Assembly (NCBI RefSeq): GCF_017115095.1
Contig: NZ_JABXKI010000209.1
Location: 1-32,250 of the forward strand
DNA length: 32,250 nt
Direction of reading: 5' to 3'
Origin: Nostoc sp. NMS4
GTDB lineage: Bacteria; Cyanobacteriota; Cyanobacteriia; Cyanobacteriales; Nostocaceae
Numbering within the stretch: position 1 is the first letter of the stretch; every line of letters starts with the position of its first letter. Positions 22,482 through 32,106 of this stretch are shown piece by piece. The translations under genes and the position numbers were made by a program. The notes under the pieces were generated by a model. That model did no database searches. It saw only the letters and a program-made list of their open reading frames with translations, and had not been told where the DNA came from.

Positions 22482-22709
22482 CTAAACAGGTTCCGGTATG
22501 GTTTGGGGAATCGGCCCTGGAACCGTTTGAGGAATGGGAGCAGGTACTGGTTCTGGTACAGGCCCCGGTAAGGGTTGGGGTATCGCTGGCCCTGGTACAG
22601 GTTCGGGACTAGGGAGCGGATTCGGGCCAGGATTGGGACTAGGTAGCGGATTTGGGCCAGGAGTAGGAATTTGTGGTTCGGGTATAGAAATCGCAGTAAG
22701 ATTAACCAT
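22482..22709 (-). CDS. Proline-rich repeat mini-protein
   Basis: 75 residues, starting MVNLTAISIPEPQIPTPG and continuing as imperfect P-x-P repeats (GPNPLPSP twice, PVPGPAIPQPLPG, PIPQTVPGPIPQTIPEPV). The repeats would form an extended polyproline rod. There is no signal peptide and no clear ribosome site. The DNA is a tandem repeat of about 9-30 bp, so the frame could stay open by composition; the other frames over the same DNA are open too. In favour: a proper ATG, a non-repetitive first eight codons and its place just ahead of ychF. It could be a real adaptor-type peptide or a translated repeat. Confidence 0.45.
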   Translation of the reverse strand: MVNLTAISIPEPQIPTPGPNPLPSPNPGPNPLPSPEPVPGPAIPQPLPGPVPEPVPAPIPQTVPGPIPQTIPEPV

Positions 22710-22892
22710 CGTAAGTCCAAATTAAATTATTCAACCTTCCCACGCTAGATGACAACCTCATCTGTTGACATCTCCCCAAATAGCTATACCCACGAACACA
22801 TCCTTTAATAACTTACCCCTCTTCTCATTCTCTGCGTCCCTCCGCGCCCCTTTGCGTTTAAAATCCAACCTCAATTCGCCCCCTCAGCAAAA

Positions 22893-23129
22893 CTACTCCC
22901 CCTCCACCTTTTCCACCACCTCTGGCACTGGATCGTAACCACCTGGATGAAACGGATGACACCGCAAAATCCGCAAAGTTGCCATCCACCCACCACGCAA
23001 CACCCCAAATCGTTCAATAGCTTCAATAGCATACATCGAACAAGTTGGTTGAAAGCGACAAGTCGGGAGAAACAACGGCGAGATAAACATTCGGTAGCCC
23101 CGAATCAGCCAAATAAATAATAATTTCAT
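22893..23129 (-). CDS. yidD: Membrane protein insertion efficiency factor YidD
   Basis: A 78-residue protein that assists YidC-dependent insertion of membrane proteins at the inner membrane. N-terminal amphipathic/hydrophobic part ([18 protein letters not shown]), then the signature [43 protein letters not shown]. All family cysteines are present. Length is normal. It is not next to rnpA/rpmH here, unlike in many bacteria. It is divergent from the kinase-like gene at 23190. Confidence 0.95.
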   Translation of the reverse strand: MKLLFIWLIRGYRMFISPLFLPTCRFQPTCSMYAIEAIERFGVLRGGWMATLRILRCHPFHPGGYDPVPEVVEKVEGE

Positions 23130-23189
23130 TGCAGCTACCCAAATCTTATAAATTAGTAACAGGGGTAAAACTTTTCATTTGTTGCATCT

Positions 23190-23906
23190 TTGTTAATTAC
23201 ATTTTCTGACTTCACCTCAATTCCGGTTTTATGGCTGCAAATTGCGTTGGCTGTGCCCGCCGAAGGCATCGCTGCAATTTGGGTGCTACTTATTCTCCTG
23301 ATTGCATGGGTGGTAAACCGCTTTGCCGACAAGCCAGAAATCGTGCGGAAGATAGTTCATATTGGCACTGGTAATGTGATTTTAATCGCTTGGTGGCTAA
23401 ATATTCCTGCCAGTGTAGGGATTACAGCTTCTATTTTAGCGAGTGCAATCACCTTATTATCTTACCGATTACCAATTCTTCCTGGTATTAATAGCGTTGG
23501 ACGGCAAAGCTTAGGGACATTTTTTTACTCTGTCAGTTTCGGTATTTTAGTTGCCTGGTTCTGGTACTTGCAAGAACCCCAGTACGCAGCACTAGGAATT
23601 TTGATAATGACTTGGGGAGATGGATTAGCAGCCTTAATTGGGCAACGCTTTGGTAAACACAAGTATAAAGTTTTTGGTACGCAAAAAAGTTGGGAAGGCT
23701 CCCTAACTATGATGTTCGTTAGCTATGTCGTCAGTAGTTTGATTTTGATTGGCACTCAAGGAAACAGTTGGCAAACTTGGGCGATATCGCTGATAGTGGC
23801 AGTTATAGCTACTGCTTTAGAGGCTGTTTCATTTTTAGGTATTGACAATTTGACAGTTCCCTTGGGTAGTGCAGCACTTGCTTTCTATTTAAGTCAGTTC
23901 ATCTAA
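23190..23906 (+). CDS. Phytol/polyprenol kinase-like integral membrane protein (VTE5 family)
   Basis: A 238-residue protein with about seven membrane segments. The signature of the CTP-dependent VTE5/SEC59/DGK1-type kinases is visible: RKIVHIGTGN (conserved RKxxHI), SVGRQSLGTFFY, and TWGDGLAALIGQRFG with GTQKSWEGSL. In plants and Synechocystis VTE5 phosphorylates phytol freed from chlorophyll, feeding tocopherol and chlorophyll synthesis. Substrate here is inferred; a phosphatidate cytidylyltransferase-type annotation is also common. The start is uncertain: TTG 23190 gives the longest N-terminal helix, and the nearest ATG is out of frame. Codons 21-28 (VPAEGIAA) lie in a GCCGAAGGCATCGC repeat-like piece. 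Confidence 0.85.
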   Translation: MLITFSDFTSIPVLWLQIALAVPAEGIAAIWVLLILLIAWVVNRFADKPEIVRKIVHIGTGNVILIAWWLNIPASVGITASILASAITLLSYRLPILPGINSVGRQSLGTFFYSVSFGILVAWFWYLQEPQYAALGILIMTWGDGLAALIGQRFGKHKYKVFGTQKSWEGSLTMMFVSYVVSSLILIGTQGNSWQTWAISLIVAVIATALEAVSFLGIDNLTVPLGSAALAFYLSQFI

Positions 23907-23959
23907 GTCAGTTCATCTTGAGTTAACTCTATGAAATCTCTTTTCAAGAAGAATGGTCT

Positions 23960-24571
23960 GTGAATAAAGCTTCATCTGAGATTCCAAAACCACAAAATAG
24001 CAGAGTCATATTAAGAAAAGATGAAGAGTTTTTGGAAATCATTTTTCCCTCACCAGGACTTAGCAAAGCTTATATATCTCTAATTACCTTCGGGGTAATG
24101 TTTCTGATCCCTAGTATAATCTTGGTTGTAATTCTCTTTGGTATTTATTGGGCTGATTTGTCTTCTAAAATTGTCTTAGCTTTATTTTCTATTCCTTGGT
24201 GGATTTTTGCTATAGCAATGTTCTTTATATTTACCAATTTTATTGGCAATATATTGGCAAATACCCGACTAGAGATTAATCAACAAAAAATTTATTTCAG
24301 TCATCAAATATTTGGAGTGAAGATAGATGAAGAGATATCCAGCCCAAGGCAAGATATTAACAAGCTAGAACGTATTAAACGCCATATAAAACTTAGCTCT
24401 TTACCTGACTACGCACCTGACTACTTAGGTAGTATATATGAATCTGAAATTATTATTTTTGCTGGGGAATCTAAATACAGAATTTCTATATCTTTAGCAT
24501 CTGACGATGAACTTGATTGGTTAGCCAATGAACTAAGTGATTGGTTAGGATTACCCATTGATAAATCCTAA
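23960..24571 (+). CDS. Membrane protein, unknown function
   Basis: A 203-residue protein starting with GTG 23960, with AAGAAG upstream. Two strong membrane spans at about 38-64 (LITFGVMFLIPSIILVVILF) and 72-98 (IVLALFSIPWWIFAIAMFFI). The soluble C-terminal half (about 100-203) looks like a small beta-rich PH-like domain: ANTRLEINQQKIYFSHQIFG, SEIIIFAGESKYRISISL, ending ELDWLANELSDWLGLPI. I have seen a similar DWLxxELSxWLGLP ending in cyanobacterial membrane proteins and kinase-associated domains, but no function is known. It lies 53 bp after the VTE5-like gene and may be co-transcribed with it. Confidence 0.75.
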   Translation: MNKASSEIPKPQNSRVILRKDEEFLEIIFPSPGLSKAYISLITFGVMFLIPSIILVVILFGIYWADLSSKIVLALFSIPWWIFAIAMFFIFTNFIGNILANTRLEINQQKIYFSHQIFGVKIDEEISSPRQDINKLERIKRHIKLSSLPDYAPDYLGSIYESEIIIFAGESKYRISISLASDDELDWLANELSDWLGLPIDKS

Positions 24572-24770
24572 TTAAATTAAGTTTGTATGTAAAAAACTAG
24601 AAGTTTGGTAATTAAAATACTCAAATCATAAAGCCTTGCCACGTCACTACATATAGTGAGATTTTTTCACAAATCAAATCGGATTTCTAGATTTTTCCTT
24701 TAACTTATTGCACAATAAGAATCAATCCTCAATACGCATTCTATAAATTTTGAGGTTAACTCGATGTAAA

Positions 24771-25697
24771 TTATTCCTCTAGCTTTGCCGAGTCTACTAG
24801 TGTCTTTCGCTCCAAAATCCAATCGAGTAAAATCGGATTGACTAACTCCGGCGCTTCATCCTGCGGACAATGCCCTACTCCCTCTAAAGGAATAAACTTC
24901 TCTACTTGGGGAAAGTTAGCTAATTCTCTCCCTAATTTAATTGGTTCCCACGGATCGGCTGTTCCCCACAAGATAATCGCCGGACAGGGTAACAGTGGTA
25001 AAAGTTCTTCTGGTAATGGCCCTGTAGAATAAGAAGTAAAAGCAAGAAACACAGCCCCTGCCCCCGGATCGCTTGCTGGTGAAGTGAGAATATCTACCAA
25101 CTCATCTGTCACCATCTCAGGATTCGAGTATGCTTGCAGGAGAATTTTCCGCACTGTTTTCGGTTTGGCGAGTTGATTGAAAAAGAAATCACCAACTGGT
25201 TTAATAGATAACAGCCGTTGCAGTAGAGGCGCTCCGTAACGACGAGATAAAGGTAAAGTTACCCGTTTGCGATCGTGCAACAGCCGTAAAGAACAGTTGA
25301 GCAAAGCAACTCCCAAGGCAATATCTGGGTTACTTACTGCTGCTTGCATGGCGACAATACAGCCAATGGAATTTCCCACTAAAAAAGCTGGCTCACCGAC
25401 AACTTCACGGCAAAAATCTGCTACTTGCTGTCCCCAGGTTTCTAATGTGTAGGTAATTTTTTCACCAGGTTGAGGTTTTGCAGAAGCGCCAAAACCAATC
25501 AAATCAATAGTATAAACACGGCAATTTTCGGCTAATACGGGAATATTTTTTCGCCAGTGCCACCAAGAAGCGCCAAATCCATGCACCAGGACAACAGCTG
25601 GCCCAGTAGTCCCTTGGGTTTGATAGCAGATCGGAAAATCTTGCCAAATCCAGGTTTTTGTAGAGTTAAGTGCTGTTTTTGAACTTGAGGTTGTCAT
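24771..25697 (-). CDS. Alpha/beta hydrolase
   Basis: A 308-residue enzyme of the alpha/beta-hydrolase fold. Oxyanion region LVHGFGAS (HGFG), nucleophile elbow GNSIG with Ser at about 110, acid in GTADPW and catalytic His in GVGHCPQDEAPE. Catalytic triad complete. The frame opens 17 codons upstream at 25748, but MTTSSSKT at 25697 is the better start: the upstream residues are hydrophobic and not family-like. The overall pattern (FPICYQTQGTTGPAVVLVHG, SWWHWRKNIPVLA, VYTIDLIGFGASAKP) is that of the cyanobacterial/plastid hydrolase group that includes pheophytinase-like proteins; the substrate cannot be told. Confidence 0.88.
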   Translation of the reverse strand: MTTSSSKTALNSTKTWIWQDFPICYQTQGTTGPAVVLVHGFGASWWHWRKNIPVLAENCRVYTIDLIGFGASAKPQPGEKITYTLETWGQQVADFCREVVGEPAFLVGNSIGCIVAMQAAVSNPDIALGVALLNCSLRLLHDRKRVTLPLSRRYGAPLLQRLLSIKPVGDFFFNQLAKPKTVRKILLQAYSNPEMVTDELVDILTSPASDPGAGAVFLAFTSYSTGPLPEELLPLLPCPAIILWGTADPWEPIKLGRELANFPQVEKFIPLEGVGHCPQDEAPELVNPILLDWILERKTLVDSAKLEE

Positions 25698-26144
25698 GGA
25701 AAATTTGATGATAATAAGGGTATAAAGGCTTTCAACAGCAAGCCACAAGTAAAATTGTTTTTAATTTGGATAAAATTTATCAGATTTTCAAAATAAATCT
25801 TTTGCTCTAGTGATAGCCTATACATATACCACGAAAGCTTCTAAGCTGATAGTTTTATCCAGTATAGAGTTTTCATCTTATTGATAGAGGTAATTTACTC
25901 ACAACTGAGATTATGTCAGTAGTTGAAATCATAACTTTTTTAATGTGAGTAATATTTTGGCTATTTTTTAGATGTGAGAGAATTACCATCAGTGCTAGAT
26001 TCAGTAGTTTCACAATTTACGATCGCAAATTTGGTCTATAAGATTGGCAAATATGAGGCATCGGCTAAGGGGTGGTTTGCAACTGGAAACTGACGCTGAA
26101 TTTAATAATATTTTTCTTGTTCCTAGTTCTGCGGGCCAGAAATC
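25698..26144. other. Intergenic, divergent promoters
   Basis: About 450 bp of AT-rich DNA between the divergent hydrolase and thioredoxin-fold genes. I see no gene, repeat array or clear hairpin in it. It presumably contains both promoters. Confidence 0.5.
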
Positions 26145-26699
26145 ATGAATCTACTAGAAACAATTGATACTCCCGTTGGGAGCTACGCACCAGATTTTGA
26201 ATTGCCAGGAATTGATGGTCAAGTACACCATCTCAGGCGTTATCTTGAGAAGTTCCGAGCAGTCGGCGTTATTTCTATGTGTAACCACTGCCCTTATGTA
26301 GAGCGGTATTTAGGCAGACTAAAAAACATTCAAGCCGAGTTTGCCCTAAAAGGCTTCACACTAATTGGACTGAATGGTAGTAATGTTGACTACGACACTA
26401 AGTCAAGCTTTGAAAATATGAAAGCTTTTGCTCTGCGTCACCAGTTGAACTTCCCCTACCTGTGGGACTCAACGCAAGACGTAACCGGTAGTTTCGGCAC
26501 AAGAAAAACACCAACAGCCTTTCTCATCGATGCTAATGGTATAGTTCGTTACAAAGGTAAAATTGATAATCATCCCCAAGAACCATTATCAGTGGGAGAG
26601 GATTATTTGAGAACTGCGATCGCTTCTCTGTTTAAAGGTGAAGAAATAGCCATACCACAAACAGAACCAGTCGGTACTACATTGATTTGGCGTAACTAG
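26145..26699 (+). CDS. Thioredoxin-fold AhpC/TSA-type protein
   Basis: A 184-residue cytoplasmic protein with a thioredoxin-like redoxin fold. N-terminal [16 protein letters not shown] is the redoxin start. The active site CNHCPYVE (Cys46 and Cys49) is a CxxC pair, so a thiol-disulfide reductase or peroxidase-like role is likely. The cis-Pro motif is [11 protein letters not shown] (KTPTAF), followed by [11 protein letters not shown]. It is of the type often named thioredoxin family protein in cyanobacteria; the partner is unknown. It precedes pyrH by 71 bp, with no hairpin between them. Confidence 0.9.
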   Translation: MNLLETIDTPVGSYAPDFELPGIDGQVHHLRRYLEKFRAVGVISMCNHCPYVERYLGRLKNIQAEFALKGFTLIGLNGSNVDYDTKSSFENMKAFALRHQLNFPYLWDSTQDVTGSFGTRKTPTAFLIDANGIVRYKGKIDNHPQEPLSVGEDYLRTAIASLFKGEEIAIPQTEPVGTTLIWRN

Positions 26700-26770
26700 A
26701 CATAGATAGTCCCTGTAACTGTTATCTTAAATTGGAGGCAATTGCAACTTTTTTGATAAAGCGTAACTTC

Positions 26771-27499
26771 ATGGGAACGAATTACCGACGGGTTTTACTC
26801 AAACTGAGCGGTGAAGCCTTAATGGGCAACATGGGCTATGGCATTGATCCCGAAGTGGTCAAAGGAATAGCACAAGAATTAGCAGAGGTGATAGCCACTG
26901 GTACTCAAATCGCCATAGTTGTTGGTGGTGGCAATATTTTTCGTGGCGTTAAAGCAGCGTCGGCGGGGATGGACAGGGCAACTGCTGACTATATTGGGAT
27001 GATTGCCACGGTAATGAATGCCATGACGCTGCAAGATTCGCTAGAACGCATAGGAGTACAGACGCGAGTGCAAACCGCGATCGCTATGCAAGAATTAGCA
27101 GAACCCTATATTCGTCGTCGTGCCATCCGTCATCTTGAAAAAGGACGGGTGGTAATTTTTGGTGCTGGTTCTGGAAATCCCTTTTTTACTACCGATACGA
27201 CTGCGGCATTAAGAGCCGCAGAAATTGATGCTGAGGTGATTTTTAAAGCCACCAAAGTAGATGGGGTATATGATGCCGATCCTCATATTTATCCTGACGC
27301 AAAGCGTTACAATAGCTTAACCTACGCGCACGTTTTAGCCCAAGATTTGCGGGTGATGGATAGTACTGCGATCGCCTTGTGTAAAGAAAATAATATCCCA
27401 ATTCTAGTATTTGACCTAACGGTGCGAGGAAATATCCACCGAGCAGTCATGGGAGAATCCATCGGCACCCTTGTGGGAGGTTCTTGTGAAATTAGCTGA
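26771..27499 (+). CDS. pyrH: UMP kinase
   Basis: A 242-residue enzyme converting UMP to UDP with ATP. The amino-acid-kinase fold shows [12 protein letters not shown] at the N terminus, [24 protein letters not shown] and [15 protein letters not shown], then [13 protein letters not shown] and the tail. The frame opens upstream at 26732, but ATG 26771 gives the family N terminus [16 protein letters not shown]. The last 14 nt overlap the frr start, and the frr ribosome site lies inside this gene, so the two are translationally coupled. Confidence 0.97.
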   Translation: MGTNYRRVLLKLSGEALMGNMGYGIDPEVVKGIAQELAEVIATGTQIAIVVGGGNIFRGVKAASAGMDRATADYIGMIATVMNAMTLQDSLERIGVQTRVQTAIAMQELAEPYIRRRAIRHLEKGRVVIFGAGSGNPFFTTDTTAALRAAEIDAEVIFKATKVDGVYDADPHIYPDAKRYNSLTYAHVLAQDLRVMDSTAIALCKENNIPILVFDLTVRGNIHRAVMGESIGTLVGGSCEIS

Positions 27500-28034
27500 A
27501 GCTGAAAGTACGATGCAAAAAACCGTTGAGGCAACTCAACGAGCTTTTAACTCGATTCGCACTGGTCGCGCCAATGCGAGTTTATTAGATAAGGTATTGG
27601 TGGATTATTACGGTTCGCCTACTTCCTTAAAAGCACTGGCAAATATTAGCACGCCAGATTCCACGACGATCTTAATTCAACCCTACGAGCGCAATACCCT
27701 AAATATCCTTGAGAAGGCTATTTCCCTCTCAGATGTGGGTTTAACACCCAGTAACGACGGTTCTGTAATCCGGTTGAATATTCCGCCCTTAACGAGCGAA
27801 CGCCGTAAAGAATTCGTCAAAATGGCATCCAAGTATGCTGAAGAGGGTCGTGTTGCAATTCGTAACATTCGCCGCGATGCCATAGACGCGATTCGCAAAC
27901 AGGAGAAAGCCTCTGAAATCTCCAAAGATGAATCAAAAGACCAACAAGATAGCTTGCAAAAACTAACAAACGAGTATACCGCCAAAATAGACTCACTGTT
28001 GGCAGAAAAAGAAAAAGACATCACGACTGTTTAA
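27486..28034 (+). CDS. frr: Ribosome recycling factor
   Basis: A 182-residue factor that, with EF-G, splits ribosomes after termination. GTG 27486 starts [23 protein letters not shown] at 27476-27480 lies 5 nt upstream, and the start is inside pyrH, overlapping it by 14 nt. Family sequence throughout: [80 protein letters not shown]. Full length. The pyrH-frr pair is the usual bacterial order. A terminator follows. Confidence 0.97.
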   Translation: MKLAEAESTMQKTVEATQRAFNSIRTGRANASLLDKVLVDYYGSPTSLKALANISTPDSTTILIQPYERNTLNILEKAISLSDVGLTPSNDGSVIRLNIPPLTSERRKEFVKMASKYAEEGRVAIRNIRRDAIDAIRKQEKASEISKDESKDQQDSLQKLTNEYTAKIDSLLAEKEKDITTV

Positions 28035-28050
28035 AGTCTCAAGTCGAAGC

Positions 28051-28091
28051 ATAAAGGCTGAAGGATGATGGATAAATTCTTCAGCCTTTAT
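28051..28091 (+). terminator. Terminator of pyrH-frr
   Basis: ATAAAGGCTGAAG (28051-28063) pairs perfectly with CTTCAGCCTTTAT (28079-28091); the loop is 15 nt. It is followed by CATTTCTTAG, T-rich but without a pure T-run. It starts 17 nt after the frr stop. Confidence 0.75.
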
Positions 28092-28167
28092 CATTTCTTA
28101 GGTATTTAATAAAAATTGATCGAGTATTTCAATACAAAATAAACTAATTCTGGAGCAAAAATTCAAT

Positions 28168-29289
28168 ATGTACGACTGCATCATCGTCGGCGCTGGGCCA
28201 GCTGGTGGAACAGCTGCATATCATTTAGCCAAACAAGGCCGCTCAGTATTAGTGTTAGAAAAAGAATTTCTGCCAAGATATAAACCTTGTGGCGGTGGTG
28301 TATCTCCAGCGATCGCTCAATGGTTTGACTTTGATTTTAGCCCAGTAATTTCTGTAAAAGCCGACTCCGTTCGTTTTACCTGGAATTTGGGCGACCCCGT
28401 AGAAGCAAAAATCGCCACAAAAGAACCAATTTGGATGGTGCGACGAGATATTTTTGACCATTTCTTAATTCAGCAAGGACAGAAACAAGGGGCTGAACTA
28501 CGAGATAATACGGAAGTAATGGGTATTGATTTTCAAGGTGACTACTGGCAAGTTAACACAGCTAATGGCCCAGTTACAGGTCGCTACTTAATCGCGGCTG
28601 ATGGTGCTAAAGGGCCAATGGCAAAATGGCTAGGCTTCAAAGACCGGAAACGCCGTTTAGCAGGAGCTTTGGAAGCAGAAGTTGCCGCAGATGTCAAGGA
28701 TAAATCCACAATTCACTTCGAGTTTGGCTTAGTGAAAAATGGCTACATTTGGAACTTCCCAAAAGCTGATGGTTATTCCATTGGTGTCGGTACATTTATT
28801 GGCGGTAAACCCCAAGATTTTAAGAAAATTTTAGATGAGTACGCGCGATCGTTTAATGTAGATATCAAAACTGGCAAGCAATATGGTTATCCCCTTTCCT
28901 TGTGGGATGGCAACCAAAAATTGCATACCCAAAATGCGGTTTTAGTTGGGGAAGCAGCTTGTATAGTCGATCCGATGACAGCAGAAGGCATTCGTCCGTC
29001 AATTTTTAGCGGTTTAATTGCAGCAGGAGCCATTAATGAAGCCCTTTCTGGTGATACCAACGCTTTAGAAAAATATACTGAAGCCATTAATGAAGAATGG
29101 GGTAGTGAAATGGCTTGGGCGCAAAAATTAGGTGGGGCATTCTATCGTTTTCCAGGTATTGGCTACAAAGTGGGTGTTAAGCGCCCTTCCGGTGCGAAAA
29201 TCATGGGTAAGATTCTGTGTGGAGAACTTCGCTATGGCGACGTTGCCGATCGCGCCCTCAAGCGTTTAATTCCTGGTTTTGGAGGTTAA
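28168..29289 (+). CDS. Geranylgeranyl reductase-family flavoprotein
   Basis: A 373-residue FAD-dependent oxidoreductase. FAD-binding GAGPAGGTAAYHL at 8-20; LVLEKEFLPRYKPCGGGVSP is the family block after it; second FAD region LIAADGAKG; third LVGEAACIVDPMTAEGIRPS. It is homologous to ChlP but shorter, and the N terminus (MYDCIIVGAGPAG) suggests the ChlP paralogue common in cyanobacteria rather than ChlP itself. It likely reduces a prenyl double bond in a chlorophyll-, quinone- or lipid-type substrate; the substrate is inference. The small secreted-protein gene follows 28 bp later. No clear ribosome site. Confidence 0.9.
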   Translation: MYDCIIVGAGPAGGTAAYHLAKQGRSVLVLEKEFLPRYKPCGGGVSPAIAQWFDFDFSPVISVKADSVRFTWNLGDPVEAKIATKEPIWMVRRDIFDHFLIQQGQKQGAELRDNTEVMGIDFQGDYWQVNTANGPVTGRYLIAADGAKGPMAKWLGFKDRKRRLAGALEAEVAADVKDKSTIHFEFGLVKNGYIWNFPKADGYSIGVGTFIGGKPQDFKKILDEYARSFNVDIKTGKQYGYPLSLWDGNQKLHTQNAVLVGEAACIVDPMTAEGIRPSIFSGLIAAGAINEALSGDTNALEKYTEAINEEWGSEMAWAQKLGGAFYRFPGIGYKVGVKRPSGAKIMGKILCGELRYGDVADRALKRLIPGFGG

Positions 29290-29317
29290 TTAAAGAGTGT
29301 AGTAGGCATTTTTCAAT

Positions 29318-29743
29318 ATGGCAATTTACTTGACAAAACGGCTGTCTATGTTCGCTAATATTCTTGCTCTTTTCCTCTTCATGCCGGGAATTGCCTTAGC
29401 TGCACCCGTTCAAATCAATACTACTTCTGGTGTTATTTTCGCCCAAACTACCAAAACTGCAAGCTACTCAACCCCGTCGGAGATTAACCTGACTCCCTTA
29501 CAACGTCAGGAACTCCAAGCTGTGCGTCAGAGGAGAAATAGGGAAATTGCGGCAGTGTTAAACTCATCTCAGCGCGACCAACTTAATCATAATCTTCGGG
29601 CTGGTAATAATATCAAGCAAGCCCTAGAAAAACTAAATTTGCAACCAGAACAGCAAGATTTAGTAAAAGCGATCGTGCAATTTACTAACTTGAAATTGAA
29701 GGCTATTTCATCTAGACATTTGCTAAAAATAGGACAGAAGTAA
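29318..29743 (+). CDS. Small secreted protein, Spy/CpxP-like
   Basis: A 141-residue precursor. Signal peptide at 1-28 (MAIYLTKRLSMFANILALFL...ALAAP). The mature part is short and helical: NLTPLQRQELQAVRQRRNREI, then LNSSQRDQLNHNL and LNLQPEQQDLVKAI. The repeated LTPxQ / LxxxQRDQ pattern recalls the periplasmic Spy/CpxP chaperone family (LTxxQ motif); the assignment is by pattern. A second ATG at 29348 could also start a shorter signal peptide. It lies 28 bp after the flavoprotein gene and may be co-transcribed. Confidence 0.75.
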   Translation: MAIYLTKRLSMFANILALFLFMPGIALAAPVQINTTSGVIFAQTTKTASYSTPSEINLTPLQRQELQAVRQRRNREIAAVLNSSQRDQLNHNLRAGNNIKQALEKLNLQPEQQDLVKAIVQFTNLKLKAISSRHLLKIGQK

Positions 29744-29761
29744 AAGTTTGATTTCTAGAAA

Positions 29762-30319
29762 TTATGGAAACATTTGACTAATCGACACTTCAATTTCTGG
29801 AAAGGCAATCAAAGATAACATTGCATCCTCCTGCAAAATAAATTGTTGATTGTAGCTTTGCAAACCCGGTTCGCGGAAAACATAAACCTGACGCTGATTC
29901 ACATCCAAAATCCAGTAGTCAGCAATTCCCGCTTTAGCATAAAGAGGTGCTTTTTGTTTACGATCTGTTTCTAATGTTGTATCGGCTACCTCAATGAGTA
30001 AAAAGATTTCATTCGGTGCAGGATGACGATCGCTGTACTTTCGCTTATCAATCTGGACAATAGCGATATCTGGCTCAGGTTCAGAGTATTGGCTCAAGTG
30101 AATGGGATTTTGCACCCGAACTAAGGCAACTTCTGCTAGCAGCCGCTTGAGATAGTCAGACGCACAAAGCGTTGTCGCTGCATGGGCAGGATTTTTGGCG
30201 CTCATCGGGATAACTCGCCCATCAATCAGTTCTACCCGTTCATCCTCTGTAATAATACCCGTCTCCAGCATCAGGTGATATTCGTTTACAGTCCACAGGC
30301 GGACTCTAGTTTGTGTCAT
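29762..30319 (-). CDS. Uma2-family (DUF820) PD-(D/E)XK-fold protein
   Basis: A 185-residue protein of a family greatly expanded in cyanobacteria. Family marks: RLWTVNEYHLMLETGIITED, ERVELIDGRVIPMSAKNP, SEPEPDIAIVQ, then FLLIEVADTTLETDRKQKAPLYAKAG and IADYWILDVNQRQVYVFREP. The D (PDIAIV), E (LLIEV) and K (DRKQKAPLYAKAG) match the predicted PD-(D/E)XK nuclease site. The target and role are unknown; many members lie at transposon-rich loci. It is convergent with the Spy-like gene, 18 bp away. Confidence 0.9.
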   Translation of the reverse strand: MTQTRVRLWTVNEYHLMLETGIITEDERVELIDGRVIPMSAKNPAHAATTLCASDYLKRLLAEVALVRVQNPIHLSQYSEPEPDIAIVQIDKRKYSDRHPAPNEIFLLIEVADTTLETDRKQKAPLYAKAGIADYWILDVNQRQVYVFREPGLQSYNQQFILQEDAMLSLIAFPEIEVSISQMFP

Positions 30320-30420
30320 TGTATTTCCTTTAGCGATCGCACATCACTTTTAGGCGATTATTGCTTACTCTCAACTTTGGCAGCATCTATAATTAATCTT
30401 GCCCTATTTAGTTCGTTACC

Positions 30421-32106
30421 ATGTCGGAAGAAGATATCCGAGCCGCGAGGCTGGAGAAAGTAGAACAACTCAAGCAGCTAGGGACTAACCCTTACGCCTA
30501 TCGTTGGGAATCTACCCATCATGCAGCGCAGTTGCAAGAACAATTTGCCGATTTAACCAGTGGTGAAGAAGTTGATTTAGAAGTTGCGATCGCAGGGCGC
30601 ATTATGGCGCGTCGCGTTTTTGGTAAATTGGCTTTCTTCACCTTGCAAGATGAAACCGGCACAATTCAGCTTTATCTTGATAAAAACCGCATCCAAGAAG
30701 GTATGGCAGATATTGATGCTGATGCCTTTAATCACCTGAAGCAACTTACAGATGCAGGTGACATTCTGGGAGCCAAAGGTACTATTAAACGGACTGAAAA
30801 GGGCGAGTTATCTGTCTACGTTAAACAATATACTATCCTGACTAAATCCCTGTTGCCCCTACCCGACAAGTGGCATGGATTAACGGATGTTGCCAAGCGC
30901 TACCGTCAGCGCTACGTTGACTTGATTGTTAACCCGGAAGTGCGCCAAACTTTCCGCCGTCGCGCTCAAATTACTGCTGGTATTCGCCGCTATTTAGAAC
31001 AGCGAGATTTTCTGGAAATTGAAACGCCAGTTTTGCAAAGTGAAACTGGGGGTGCAGATGCACGTCCATTTATCACCTACCACAACACTTTAGAAATGGA
31101 GTTGTATCTGCGAATTGCTACAGAACTCCATCTGAAGCGGTTGATTGTGGGTGGTTTTGAAAAAGTGTTTGAATTGGGGCGAGTTTTCCGCAATGAGGGA
31201 ATTTCGACTCGACACAATCCCGAATTTACGACGATTGAAGTTTACCAAGCCTACGCCGATTACAACGATATGATGGCGCTGACTGAGGGGATTATTACCA
31301 CTGTAGCTCAAGAAGTTCTTGGTACATTGCAAATCACCTATCAAGGGGAACCGATAGATTTGACACCACCTTGGCGGCGGGTGACAATGCATGATTCAGT
31401 TAAAGAATTTACAGGCTTGGATTTTAATTCGTTCTCAAGTTTAGAAGAGGCAAAAACAGCAAGTAAAAATGCTGGTATTCCTGGTGTAAATGAAGCCCAA
31501 TCAATTGGTAAGTTACTAAATTTAGCCTTTGAAGAGAAGGTAGAAGCCAATTTAATTCAACCTACCTTTGTAATTGATTACCCTGTAGAAATTTCGCCCT
31601 TAGCAAAACCTCACCGTTCTCAACCTGGTTTGGTAGAACGATTTGAGTTATTTATAGTCGGGCGAGAAACTGGGAATAGCTTCTCAGAACTTACCGATCC
31701 GATCGATCAAAGAGAACGCTTAGAAGCACAAGCGGCGCGGAAAGCTGCTGGCGACTTAGAAGCCCAAGGCGTAGATGAGGACTTTCTCACCGCTTTGGAA
31801 TATGGGATGCCGCCTACAGGTGGTTTGGGGATTGGGATCGATCGCTTGGTGATGTTATTAACTGATTGTGCCAGTATTCGGGATGCGATCGCTTTCCCCT
31901 TACTCAAGCCTCCCAGCAGCCTGATTAAAGAATTTCGTTATGATCCAACAACTCAAACACTAACTATTGAATTTGACAATGGAAGTGTTTATGAGTATTT
32001 CAAAGTACCCCTTAGTCTAAAGGAAGGCTTAGAAAATGCACCGTCTGATGGTCAATACTTTAACAAGTTTATTAAAGGGAAATTTAAGTTTGAACAATTG
32101 AGTTGA
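30421..32106 (+). CDS. lysS: Lysyl-tRNA synthetase (class II) with C-terminal KTSC domain
   Basis: A 561-residue enzyme charging tRNA-Lys. OB-fold anticodon-binding domain near 50-150 ([20 protein letters not shown]). Class II catalytic core: motif 1 region [18 protein letters not shown], motif 2 [19 protein letters not shown], motif 3 [15 protein letters not shown]. Core ends around residue 495. Residues 497-561 ([54 protein letters not shown]) form a KTSC domain, a short domain named for its place at the C terminus of lysine tRNA synthetases; its role is not established. Start ATG 30421 follows GTTACC; no strong ribosome site. It is divergent from the Uma2 gene, about 100 bp away. Confidence 0.97.
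   Translation: MSEEDIRAARLEKVEQLKQLGTNPYAYRWESTHHAAQLQEQFADLTSGEEVDLEVAIAGRIMARRVFGKLAFFTLQDETGTIQLYLDKNRIQEGMADIDADAFNHLKQLTDAGDILGAKGTIKRTEKGELSVYVKQYTILTKSLLPLPDKWHGLTDVAKRYRQRYVDLIVNPEVRQTFRRRAQITAGIRRYLEQRDFLEIETPVLQSETGGADARPFITYHNTLEMELYLRIATELHLKRLIVGGFEKVFELGRVFRNEGISTRHNPEFTTIEVYQAYADYNDMMALTEGIITTVAQEVLGTLQITYQGEPIDLTPPWRRVTMHDSVKEFTGLDFNSFSSLEEAKTASKNAGIPGVNEAQSIGKLLNLAFEEKVEANLIQPTFVIDYPVEISPLAKPHRSQPGLVERFELFIVGRETGNSFSELTDPIDQRERLEAQAARKAAGDLEAQGVDEDFLTALEYGMPPTGGLGIGIDRLVMLLTDCASIRDAIAFPLLKPPSSLIKEFRYDPTTQTLTIEFDNGSVYEYFKVPLSLKEGLENAPSDGQYFNKFIKGKFKFEQLS

Noticed and set aside
22469-22720. Other open frames over the Pro-rich repeat (minus 22469-22720, plus 22534-22725)
   Set aside because: Open because of repeat composition; no start context; only the P-x-P frame has a non-repetitive beginning.
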